In this document: positions 9,717 to 17,976 of the stretch, piece by piece | Layout of the letters: the number at the start of each line of letters is the position of its first letter | Numbering within the stretch: position 1 is the first letter of the stretch | NCBI GenBank assembly: GCA_963791905.1 | Contig: CAWBTX010000005.1 | Location: 1,178,001-1,242,000, forward strand | Length of the DNA stretch: 64,000 nt | Direction: 5' to 3' | From: Gaiellasilicea sp963791905 | GTDB taxonomy: Bacteria > Actinomycetota > Thermoleophilia > Gaiellales > Gaiellaceae | Translations under genes and position numbers: made by a program | Notes under the pieces: model-generated | Told to the model about the DNA's origin: nothing | The model's database searches: none | What the model saw: the letters and a program-made list of their open reading frames with translations, nothing else

Positions 9717-10954
9717 CGCGGCTGCTGATCCGCGACCTGCGCCAGGTCGTGTCGCCGGCAGGCCGCGCTGCGCCACTCCGCGGGCGGGACCTCCGCGAGA
9801 GTCGACGTGCTCGAGGACGCGTTCGTCCTCTGCGACGGCGCGCGCATCGAGGCGGTGGGCGCGATGCGCGACCTCGACGCCGCGACCTCGGCGGGATCGA
9901 CGTCGACGAGCTCGACGGCCGTGGCCTGTGCGCGATCCCTGGCCTCGTCGACTGCCACACGCATGCGGCGTTCTGCGGCGATCGCGTCGAGGAGTTCGCG
10001 CTGCGAGCCGGCGGGGCGAGCTACGAGGAGCTGCACGCGGCGGGCGGCGGCATCCTGTCGACGGTCCGGGCGACGCGCGCGGCGTCGGAAGCGGAGCTGG
10101 CGGCGGCGGTCGACCGGCACCGCCGGCTGGCTGCTCCGCTGCGGCACGACGACGTGGGAGTCGAAGTCCGGCTACGGCCTCGACCGCGACACGGAGCTCG
10201 CATCGCTCCGCGCGATCCGCGCCGCGGGCGGGATCCCGACCTGGCTCGGGGCGCACGCGGTGCCGCCCGAGCACGCCGGACGCGGACGCGTACCTCGACT
10301 TCCTCCTCGCCGAGGTGCTGCCCGACGCCGCGAGGCTCGCCGAGGCCGCCGACGTCTTCCTCGAGCGCGGCGCGTTCGACGTGCACCAGGCCAGGCGCTA
10401 CCTCGAAGCCTGCCGCGCGCGCCGGCCTCGCGCTCCGCCTGCACGGGGACCAGTTCACGGAGAGCGGTGCGATCCCGCTCGCGATCGAGCTCGGCGCGCG
10501 TTCCGTCGATCACCTCGAGGCAACGGGCGACGACGGCGTTGGCGGCCCTCGCAGCGCAGCGACGTCGTCGGCGTCCTGCTGCCCGCCAGCGCGCTCTTCC
10601 TCGACCGGCCGATGCCGCCGGCCCGCGAGCTCGTCGACGCGGGCGCCGCGATCGCGCTCGCCACCGACTTCAATCCCGGCAGCTCGTTCTGCGAGAGCCT
10701 GCCGCTCGTCTGCTCGCTCGCCGCCACGCAGCTTCACCTGAGCCCGGCCGAGGCGCTCGCCGCCTGCACCGTCAATGCCGCACACGTGCTCGGCCGTGCC
10801 GAACGCAAGGGGCGCATTCAGCCCGGGCTTCGACGCGGACGTCTGCCTCCTCGACGCTCCGGACTGGCGCTATCTCGCCTATCACCTCGGCGGCGACATC
10901 GTCGCCGCGGTCGTGAAGGAGGGCACGATCGCCTGGAGCCGCGGGGCATACTGA
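9713..10954 (+). CDS. hutI: Imidazolonepropionase, frameshifted
   Basis: Amidohydrolase that opens 4-imidazolone-5-propionate to N-formimino-L-glutamate. The metal-binding motif DCHTHAAFCGDR, then KSGYGLDRDTEL, LRLHGDQFTE, SVDHLEA and ATDFNPGSSF are all readable and in family order. Frame breaks near 9780, 10140, 10276, 10420, 10540 and 10830 are each a single base. The ATG at 9713 overlaps the hutU TGA (ATGA). Normal length of about 410 residues. It completes the four-step route from histidine to glutamate via formimino-tetrahydrofolate. Confidence 0.85.
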
Positions 10955-10959
10955 CGCTC

Positions 10960-11384
10960 ATGCCTTCGCGCAAGCAGCGCCGCCGCCGCGAGAAGCAGCA
11001 GCGGCACGAGTGGGAAGAGGTCTACGTCGACGAGGAGGGGCGCGAGCTCGCCGCCGAAGAGGCCGCCGAGCTCGAGCCGACGGCAGCCAGCGGCGAAGCC
11101 CGCGACGGACACCGCGCCGCCCGAACGAAGCAGCCAACCGCGCGAAGCGGCCGCGACGTCGACCCGCCGTCATGGCGGCGAACGTTCAGGCGCGGTTTGC
11201 TCTTCTTCCCGCTCATGCTCCTCACGATCTTCCTGCTCGCGGGCGACGAGATCACGACCGTGCAGAAGGTCGTCCAGACGCTCGTGCTGATGGCCTTCTT
11301 CCTGCCCTTCAGCTACTTCATGGACTCCTCGTCTGGCGCTCGCACCAGCGGCGCCTGGCGAAGGGGAACCAGAAGAAGAGCTAG
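10960..11384 (+). CDS. Small membrane protein with charged N-terminus, unknown function
   Basis: About 140 residues. A very basic and acidic N-terminal half (MPSRKQRRRREKQQRHEW) is followed by two hydrophobic helices (LLFFPLMLLTIFLLAG and VQTLVLMAFFLPFSYFM) and a basic tail ending KGNQKKS. One base is missing near 11330 between the second helix and the tail. It starts 5 bp after hutI, and its TAG overlaps the stop of the convergent cupin gene. I do not recognise a named family. The topology suggests both ends in the cytoplasm. Confidence 0.6.
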
Positions 11385-11727
11385 ACGTTGCTGCCGCGGT
11401 AGTGGCCCTCGCCGGGCCACGGCGCGAGGAGGAGCAGGACCCGCGCGCCGCTCCTCGCTCCGCAGCGAGTGACGCTCGTCCGGGTCGAACCGGAAGAGCA
11501 TCCCCGGACCGGCCTCGACCGACTCGCCGCCGGCCGAGATCATGACCTCGCCCTCGAGCACGGTCACCCACGCGTTCTCCTTCACCTGGTGGTCGCCGAG
11601 CTGCCTGGCCGGCATTGAGGACGATGAGCACGGCCCGGGCCTCGTTGCCGGAATGGACGACGAGCGGATCGCGTGTGCCCGCGGGCGCCGAGACCTCCAT
11701 CAGGTTCCAGGTCTGCACGGGAGGCAA
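11381..11727 (-). CDS. Small cupin-domain protein, frameshifted
   Basis: A single cupin barrel of about 115 residues. The central part NAWVTVLEGEVMISAGGESVEAGPG is cut here to its motif core: GEVMISAGGE and AGPGMLFRF, followed by DERHSL (metal-side His). Two single-base insertions (about 11610 and about 11455) must be removed to join the N-terminus (VQTWNLMEVSAPAG) and the C-terminus (APWPGEGHYRGSNV). Start is TTG 11727 or the nearby GTG. It is convergent with the membrane protein before it and divergent from the MBL gene. Substrate unknown. Confidence 0.6.
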
Positions 11728-11746
11728 GGATAGACTCAGCGCCTCT

Positions 11747-12393
11747 ATGGCGCTCGCCGTCGATCAGCTTCCGCTCGGCCAGATCGGCACGAACTGCTAC
11801 CTCGTCCGGGCGAGCCACGACGCGACCGAGGCGGTCGTGATCGATCCCGGCGCGGAGGCGACCGAGATCCGGCTCAGCCTCGCTCGCCGCGGCGCGACCT
11901 GCGCCGGAATCCTCCTCACCCACAGCCACTACGACCACCTCGGCGCGCTCGCGGAGCTCGCGGAGGGAACGGGTGCGCCCGTCTGGCTGCCGGAGGGGGA
12001 GAAGGACGTCTTCGAGCGGCCGAACGACTTCTACGGCGGCTTCGGGATCACGCTCCGCGGTTACACCGGCGAGAGCACGCTGCTCGCCGGCGGCGAGACC
12101 GTCGACGTCGCCGGGGCTCTCGTTCCAGGTGACCTCCGTGCCGGGCCACTCGCCGGGCCACGTCGCCTACTACGCCGAGGGCGCGCTCTTCTCCGGCGAC
12201 GTGCTCTTCGCCGGCTCGGTCGGCCGCACCGACCTGCCGTTCGGCGACTGGGACACGCTGCTCGACTCGATCCGCCGGCTGGCGGACGCGTACCCGCCCG
12301 AGACGACGGTCTATCCCGGGCCACGGCCCGCCGACGACGCTCGGCCAGGAGCTCGCCCGCAACCCCTTCCTCGCGGAGCTGCGCGCGTCTTGA
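11747..12393 (+). CDS. MBL-fold metallohydrolase (glyoxalase II-like), frameshifted
   Basis: About 214 residues from ATG 11747. The zinc motif is THSHYDHLGAL (HxHxDH). Further ligands are the His in PGHSPGHVA, the Asp in LFSGDVLFAGSVGR and a His in YPGHGPPTTLG. This layout matches hydroxyacylglutathione hydrolase-like YcbL proteins. Extra G bases near 12113 and 12325 interrupt the frame. The TGA at 12391-12393 overlaps the TTG start of hisS, a pairing seen in many actinobacteria. Thioester hydrolysis is inferred from the fold only. Confidence 0.8.
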
Positions 12394-13642
12394 AGATCGA
12401 GAGGCCGCGCGGAACACACGACATCCTCCCGACCGAGCAGCCGCTGTGGCGGCGCGCGACGGGTGAGATCGAGCGGCTGTGCGGCGCTGTACGGCTACCG
12501 GCCGATCCAGACGCCGGTCTTCGAGGACACGGAGCTCTTCGCGCGCACGTCGGGCGCCGGCTCGGACGTCGTGCAGAAGGAGATGTACACCTTCACCGAC
12601 CGCTCCGACCGCTCGCTCACGCTCCGGCCCGAGGGAACGGCGCCGATCTGCCGCGCGTACGTCGAGCACGGGCTCCACCGCGAGCCGCAGCCGCAGAAGC
12701 TCTTCACGATCGCGACGATGTACCGCTACGGGACGCCGGGCCGCGGGCGCTACCGCGAGCACTGGCAGGCGTCGGTCGAGGCGATCGGCTCCGACGACCC
12801 GGCGATCGACGCCGAGCTGATCCAGCTCTACGACACGCTGCTCGGACGGCTCGGCGTCACGCGAGCTACCACCTCGAGCTGAACTCGATCGGCTGCCGCG
12901 ACTGCCGCCCCGCCTACCTCGACGACCTTGCGCGCCTGGCTCGACGCGAACCTCGACCGGCTCGACGAGGACACGCGCGCGAAGGCGGCGACGAGCCCGC
13001 TGCGCGTCTTCGACAACTACGCCGCCAAGCCGCCGGCCGTCAGGCAGGCCCTCGACGAGGCGCCGAAGATCGGCGAGTCGCTCTGCGAGGCGTGCGTCGA
13101 CCACTTCGCGCGAGGTCCGCGCGGCGCTCGACGCGACCGGCGTCGCCTACACCCTCGTGCCGACCCTCGTGCGCGGCCTCGACTACTACTCCCGCACGAC
13201 CTGGGAGTTCATCGGTCCGATGGAGAACGAGAACTCGACCATCTCCGGCGGCGGCCGCTACGACTACCTGGTCGAGGAGATCGGCGGCCCGCCGACGCCC
13301 GGCGTCGGCTTCGGCGCCGGCATCGAGCGGCTCCTGATCGCGATGGAGGAGGCGGGCGCGACGGCCGAGGCGCCGGCGATCGACGTCTTCCTCGCCGTCG
13401 AGCCGGAGGCGCCGCGCGAGCTCGCGCTCGCCTGGCTGAAGGAGCTTGCGCGACCGCGGCGTGGCCGCCGACACCGACTACGCCGGGCCGCTCGCTCAAG
13501 GGCCAGCTGACCCAGGCCGGCCGCTCGGGCGCCGAGACCGTCGTCGTCGTCGGCCCGCGAGACCGCGACGATCCGCCGCCGCGACACGGCGGACGAGCAG
13601 GTCGCCCACGCGGACGTTCTCGGCAGACTGTCCAGCTCATGA
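12390..13642 (+). CDS. hisS: Histidyl-tRNA synthetase, frameshifted
   Basis: Class II synthetase charging tRNA-His. The start is TTG 12390 (KIERPRGTHDILP). Motif 2 is TLRPEGTAPICRAY, histidine loops are LVRGLDYYSRTTWEF and GGGRYDYL, and motif 3 is GVGFGAGIERLL. A C-terminal anticodon domain follows. At least seven single or double base insertions (about 12485, 12860, 12925, 13109, 13447, 13487, 13558) break the frame, while the conserved sequence is otherwise complete. ATGA overlap with aspS at 13639 indicates a coupled hisS-aspS pair. Confidence 0.88.
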
Positions 13643-15412
13643 GCTCGACGATCTGGCGCACCCACATGTGCGGCGAGCCCACGAAGGAGCTCGTCGGCGA
13701 GAAGCTCACCCTCGCGGGCTGGGTCGACCGGCGCCGCGACCACGGCGGGCTCGTCTTCGTCGACCTCCGCGACCGCACCGGGATCACGCAGCTCGTGATC
13801 AACCCCGAGCACGCGCCGGAGGCGGCCAAGCTCGCGCACGAGATCCGGAACGAGTTCGTGCTGCGGGCCGAGGGCAGGTCGTGCCGCGCAGCGACCGAGA
13901 ACGTCAATCCGAACATGCCGACCGGCGAGGTCGAGCTCGCAGGTCGAGAGTCTCGACATCGTCAGCGCTCGACGCCGCTCCCGTTCCAGCTCGACGAGGA
14001 GAACGTCGACGAGACGCTGAGGCTGCGTTACCGGTGGCTCGACCTCCGCCGCGAGCGGATGCAGCGCAACATCACGCTCGCGCGCCCGATGGTCGGATCA
14101 TCCGCCGGACGATGGAGGCGGCCGGCTTCCTCGACATCCGGACGCCGAGCATCTTCAAAGCCGACCCCCGAGGGCGCGCGCGACTTCCTCGTGCCCGAGC
14201 CGGCTCCAGACCGGCCGCTTCTTCGCGCTCCGCAGAGCCCGCAGCTGTTCAAGCAGCCTGACATGGTCGCCGGCTTCGACCGCTACTACCAGATCGCGAC
14301 TGCTTGCGGGACGAGGATCTGCGCGCCGACCGGCGTTCAGGAGATCACGCCAGCTCGATCTCGAGATGGCCTTCCTCGAGCGAGAGGCCGTGCTCGACGT
14401 GCTGGAGCGATGTAGCGCGGTCTGGCGTTCGAGTGCCTCGGCGATCGAGACTCGAGACGCCGTTCCCGCGGCATGTCCTTCGAGGAGGCTGATGCGCCGC
14501 TTCGGCTCGGACAAGCCCGACACGCGGTTCGGGCTCGAGATCGAGGACGCGACCGAGGTCACGCGCGGCTCGGAGTTCGGCGTGTTCGCGTCGGCGCCGA
14601 GGCAGTGCGCTTCCTCGCGTGCCGCAGGAGCGTTAGCCGCGGACGAGCTCGCGCGGCTCGAGGAGGTCGCGAAGGAGTGGGGGGCGAAGGGGCTCGCGTA
14701 CCTCGTTTGCGACGAGGAGGGCGAGGTGCGGTCGCCGATCGCGAAGTTCCTCTCGGAGGCACGAGCTCGCGGCGTTCCGCGGCGATCCCGCCACGACCGT
14801 CCTCTTCGCCGCCGACACGTGGGAGACGACCGTCACGCGTGTCCTCGGCGCGACTCCGGCTCGCATCTCGGCCGCGAGCTCGAGCTGATCGACGGCGAGC
14901 GACTTCACGTTTCTCTGGGTCTACGACTTCCCGATGTTCGAGCGCGACGAGGAGGACGGGTCGCTGGACGTGCCTGCACCATCCCTTCACCGCGCCGACG
15001 CCGGACGGGAGGACCTGGTTCGACGAGGATCCCGGCGCACGCGCTGCGCACAGCCTACGACCTGATCGTGAACGGCAGCGAGCTCGGCGGCGGGCAGCTT
15101 CCGGATCCACGAGCCGAGATTCAGAGCGAAGGTGTTCGAACCTGCTCGGGCTCGGCCGAAGACGAGCGCGCGACGAAGTTCGGCTTCCTCCTCGACGCGC
15201 TGGCCATGGGTGCGCCGCCTCACGGCGGCTTCGCGATGGGGATCGACCGGATGATCGACGGTGCTCGCCGGCGAGCCGAACATCCGCGACGTGATCGCGT
15301 TCCCGAAGAACCGAGGCCGGCGTCGATCCGATGAGCGGGCGCGCCGTCGGAGGTCACGCAGGAGCAGCTCTGCACGAGCTCGGAATACGTCTGGCGCAGC
15401 CTCAGGGCTAAG
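13639..15412 (+). CDS. aspS: Aspartyl-tRNA synthetase, frameshifted
   Basis: Class II synthetase for Asp (or Asp/Asn) tRNA. The N-terminal OB fold starts at ATG 13639 (SSTIWRTHMCGEPTKELVG, GWVDRRRDHGG). Later blocks include RYRWLDLRRERMQRNI, SPQLFKQ, GFDRYYQIA, the bacterial insertion domain, and the C-terminal motif 3 GFAMGIDRMI with NIRDVIAFPKN. About a dozen single-base breaks occur between 13870 and 15350. Removing them gives a normal length of roughly 585 residues. No Asn synthetase was seen nearby to decide discriminating against non-discriminating type. Confidence 0.88.
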
Positions 15413-15491
15413 CTCGCGCGCCGAACGGCCGATACAGCGGGCATACTTCTCAATGGAGCCGCGCCGCGGCTCTGGTTGGACCGGAGAACAG

Positions 15492-16466
15492 ATGTCGTCA
15501 GGAGAATTCGAGCGCTCGTCGTCAGCCGCGTTGACCGCGCTGCCATCGCTGGACCAGCTTCGGCGCTCGGGTGAGGGCTACGACGAGCAGAGCGTCCGCG
15601 ACGCGTTCGACTCGTTCCGCCGCCACACCGCGCAGCTCCAGGCGCAGCTGCGCGTGCTCCAGGCGGCGCGGAAGACCTCTGCGGTCGATCCCACCGGCCA
15701 CGCGGTACGGATGGACGCGCTGCATCTCATCCGCGCTGCCGCCGAGTTCGCCGACGTGCTCGAGCGCGACGCGCAGACCGCCTCGGCATCCCAGCTCCAG
15801 CGAACGGAGGAGGAGGTGCGCGCGAAGCAGCGCGAGCTCCAGGAGCGCGAGGCCGAGATCGACCGCTACCGCACCGAGTCCGAGCGGCAGCGCGCCGAGA
15901 TCCTGAACGCCGCCAAGGCGGAGGCGCGCGATCTGCTCTCGAAGGCGCACGCCGACGCGACGCGCGAGCTGCGCGACGCCGAGACGCAAGCGGCAACCGG
16001 CTGCTCGAGCAGTCGCGCCACCAGGCGACCGAGCTGACGAACTCGGCCCGCGCCGAGGTCGAGCAGACGCTCGAGTGGGCCCGCGCGCAGGCCGGAGCGG
16101 TGATGGCGCGCGCGCAGAAGGGCGCCGAGCAGCTGCTCGCCGCCGCCGGCCTCGGCGAGCCCGCGATGACGAAGGTCGTCGAGTCGATCCTGGCCGCGAA
16201 CGAGCGCGAGGCCGCACGAGCCGGCGTGCGCGTCCCGGCGCGGCCCGCGGAGGTCCGGCGGCCCCCGAGCGGGAGACGCCGACCGCCGACCGTCGACGTC
16301 CCGGCCGCCTGCCACCGGAGCCTCGTCTCGACTCCGCCGGTCTCCTCGCCGCCGGTTGCCGCGGCAGCGTCGGCTCCCGCTCCGACGGTCGACGACCTCG
16401 AGCCGGACTCGGACCGAGAGCCGGGCGACAGAGCCGAGACCGACAGCCCCGAGAACGACCGGCTAG
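15492..16466 (+). CDS. Coiled-coil protein resembling DivIVA/ATP-synthase-b-like proteins, frameshifted
   Basis: About 320 residues. The N-terminal part (LPSLDQLRRSGEGYDEQSVRDAF is shortened here to SGEGYDEQSVRDAF) resembles the DivIVA-type crossed-loop start that precedes a long coiled coil rich in Gln, Glu, Arg and Ala from about residue 40 to 220. A Pro/Ala-rich tail follows. A break near 15985 and probably two near 16260 and 16420 are needed. The next gene encodes a membrane protein with a Glu-Pro repeat, so a cell-envelope or division scaffold role is possible but unproven. Confidence 0.55.
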
Positions 16467-16469
16467 GCC

Positions 16470-17228
16470 TTGCGCGTGCTCGGTCGAATGTGGCCGCGCT
16501 TCGCGCTCGAAGCCGGCCTTCCTCGTCGCGGTCGCGATCGTCGCCGGCGCGCTCGGGCTCAGCACGGCCGCGATCGTCGCTGTGATGGTCGTCGCCTACC
16601 TCTGCTGTCGTCGCGGTGGAGTGGACAGCCGCGCAGGCGCGGCCGACGGAGGACGCCGCGGCCGAGTGCCAGCTGGTACGAGGCCGACGTTCGAGCCTGA
16701 CCCGAGGTGCGAGGAGTCGAGCCGAGCCCGTCGCCAGAGCCCGTCGGCGAGCCGGAGGCGCCGACGGGACCGGTGAGCCGGAGCCCGAGCCGGAGCCGGA
16801 AGCCGGAGCCAGAGCCGGAGCCCGAGCCCGAGCCGGAGCCGGAACCGGAGCCGGAGCCCGAGCCGGAGCCGGAGCCCGAACCGGAGCCGAACCTGAACCG
16901 GAGCGCGCCCGGCACCCGTTCTCGCGGTGGCACCGGAGCCCGAGCCCGAACCGGAGCCCGAGCCGGAACCGGAGCCCGAGCCGGAACCGGCCAGCAGGTC
17001 GTAGCCGATTCCCCTGTCCCGGCGCAGCCCCAGGCGTGGAACCTGTGGGAGCTCGAGCGGCTCGTCCGAGCGAGCGGTCGGGTGAGGATCCGCTGCGAGA
17101 GGAGGAGCGGGCGTACCTGCTCGTCTACCTGCGCGAGTTCGCGGCGCGCGGACGGCGTGCTGCCGGTCGACTTCGACCCGCTCGTGCGCGAGTCGTTCGG
17201 CGAGCTCGTCGCGGGGCGGAGCGCGTGA
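16470..17228 (+). CDS. Membrane protein with long Glu-Pro repeat and C-terminal helical domain, frameshifted
   Basis: It starts at TTG 16470 (MRVLGRMWPRFALEAG). A membrane segment of about 30 residues follows (FLVAVAIVAGALGLST, then IVAVMVVAYLC). A linker of alternating Glu and Pro runs from about 16774 to 16994, then a short C-terminal domain (WNLWELERLV, REEERAYLLVYLREFA, DFDPLVRESFGELVAG). Several frame changes are present (about 16500, 16610, 16670, 16780 onwards, 17075, 17150). EP linkers are rigid and extended, as in TonB-type proteins, which suggests a periplasm- or wall-spanning spacer. No family name is assigned. Confidence 0.5.
16774..16994 (+). repeat. GAGCCG/GAGCCC low-complexity tandem repeat
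   Basis: Roughly 35 hexamer-like units of GAGCCG, GAGCCC or GAACCG in two blocks separated near 16915 by a non-repeat stretch. In one frame they encode (Glu-Pro)n, in a second Ala-Gly/Arg-Ala-Gly, and on the other strand Gly-Ser repeats. Frame identity is hard to fix because indels cannot be located inside the repeat. The copy number may vary between strains or be collapsed in the assembly. Confidence 0.85.
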
Positions 17229-17667
17229 GATCTCGCGCTCGTCCAGAGGACGATCGCGCTCGCGGCCGTCGCGCTCGTCGCGGCAGTGGGCGCGGTCGCG
17301 CTCGCCTCCGACGGGCGACGGCGGCTCGGCCTCGGCGGGCCCGACGGCGGTCCCGGCGCCGGGCGGCGGCTGGTACACGGCGCTCGCGGGGTCGCGCGGG
17401 CCGACCGGCGACGGCGAGCGAACGACCTGCCGGCTGATCGTCCGGGGACGGTCGCTCGGCGTGACGCACCCGTCCCTCCCGTGCGGCGCGAAGATCTACA
17501 TCGAGTACGACGGCACCGAGCTCCTGACCGAGGTGATCGACAACAGGTTGAAGCAGCCGGGCCGCCAGTTCGAGCTGACCGAGCTGCTCGCCCAGCGCCT
17601 CGGCCTCGACGGCACGCAGCAGATCCGCTGGCGCTTCGCGCGCGCCCGAGTTAACGCGCCCGGTTAA
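17225..17667 (+). CDS. Secreted double-psi beta-barrel (RlpA-like) protein, frameshifted
   Basis: GTG 17225 overlaps the preceding stop (GTGA). A hydrophobic N-terminal segment (TIALAAVALVAAVGAV) looks like a signal or anchor. The C-terminal domain reads GVTHPSLPCGAKIYIEYDG, then TEVIDNR, then RQFELTELLAQRLGLDG, which follows the RlpA DPBB pattern (PCGT, VxDRGP, RxxDLSxxAAxxLG). The usual catalytic Asp of active DPBB enzymes aligns with the Asp in VIDNR. Extra bases near 17239 and 17317 disturb the N-terminus. Envelope location is an inference. Confidence 0.6.
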
Positions 17668-17670
17668 GAT
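17664..17670 (+). promoter_or_regulatory. Possible -10 element for the structured RNA
   Basis: TTAAGAT at 17664-17670 contains TAAGAT, a four-of-six match to TATAAT, and ends 6 bp before 17677, where the outer stem of the RNA candidate begins. No convincing -35 element is seen, so this is only a placement argument. Confidence 0.3.
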
Positions 17671-17676
17671 GAGACC

Positions 17677-17840
17677 GCTCGACCCTGTGCGTGGCCTCAC
17701 GCGTAAACGTGAACCAACGCTCACGTGAAGGGAGCCTGGGTCCGGTCTAGACCTCACCCGTCGACGTCCGGCACGGCACCCACCTGGTTTAGCCAGGTTC
17801 GCATCGGCGTGAGGTACATCGGCAGGGTCAGAGCCTTTTT
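17677..17840 (+). ncRNA. Candidate rod-shaped structured RNA, 6S-like in outline
   Basis: This lies in the 309-bp gene-free gap between the DPBB gene and mnmA. Ends pair perfectly: GCTCGACCCTG at 17677-17687 with CAGGGTC (17823-17829) plus GAGC (17831-17834), with one bulged A, followed at once by CCTTTTT (to 17840), like an intrinsic terminator. After a nearly symmetric 7/8-nt internal loop, CCTCACGC (17695-17702) pairs with GCGTGAGG (17807-17814). Inside are ACCTGG-tttag-CCAGGT and TCACG-cgtaaa-CGTGA hairpins. The 160-nt rod with an internal bubble and terminal terminator resembles 6S RNA, but no sequence signature confirms this. It lacks tmRNA, RNase P and SRP signatures. Confidence 0.5.
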
Positions 17841-17847
17841 CCGGCAA

Positions 17848-17872
17848 GGTGACCGGGCAAAGCCCGGTCACC
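17848..17872. other. Perfect 11-bp hairpin upstream of mnmA
   Basis: GGTGACCGGGC, loop AAA, GCCCGGTCACC. It lies 8 bp after the T-run of the RNA candidate and about 105 bp before the mnmA start. No T-run follows on the plus strand; on the minus strand it is followed by TTGCCGGAAAAAGG. It may be part of the mnmA leader. The remaining sequence to 17976 shows no gene. Confidence 0.6.
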
Positions 17873-17976
17873 GCCTCAAGATCCCTGAAGCTGTGCAGTG
17901 CCGCCCGCGGCTGTGTGTCCACGAGCGGCGGCGTTCTGGTGGTGGGCCGCGTTCGCGCCGCGGATACGCTGGATCG

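Noticed and set aside
6415..10954. Programmed ribosomal frameshifting in the hut genes
   Set aside because: Breaks are too many, differ in type and lack slippery heptamers with downstream structures; the same pattern is found in tRNA synthetases and repair genes.
16774..16994. CRISPR-like repeat array
   Set aside because: Units are contiguous hexamers with no spacers, translate as Glu-Pro, and no cas gene is present.
17677..17840. tmRNA, RNase P RNA or SRP RNA
   Set aside because: No tRNA-like ends or tag frame, no RNase P P4 consensus, no SRP domain IV consensus. T-box and common riboswitch signatures were also not seen.
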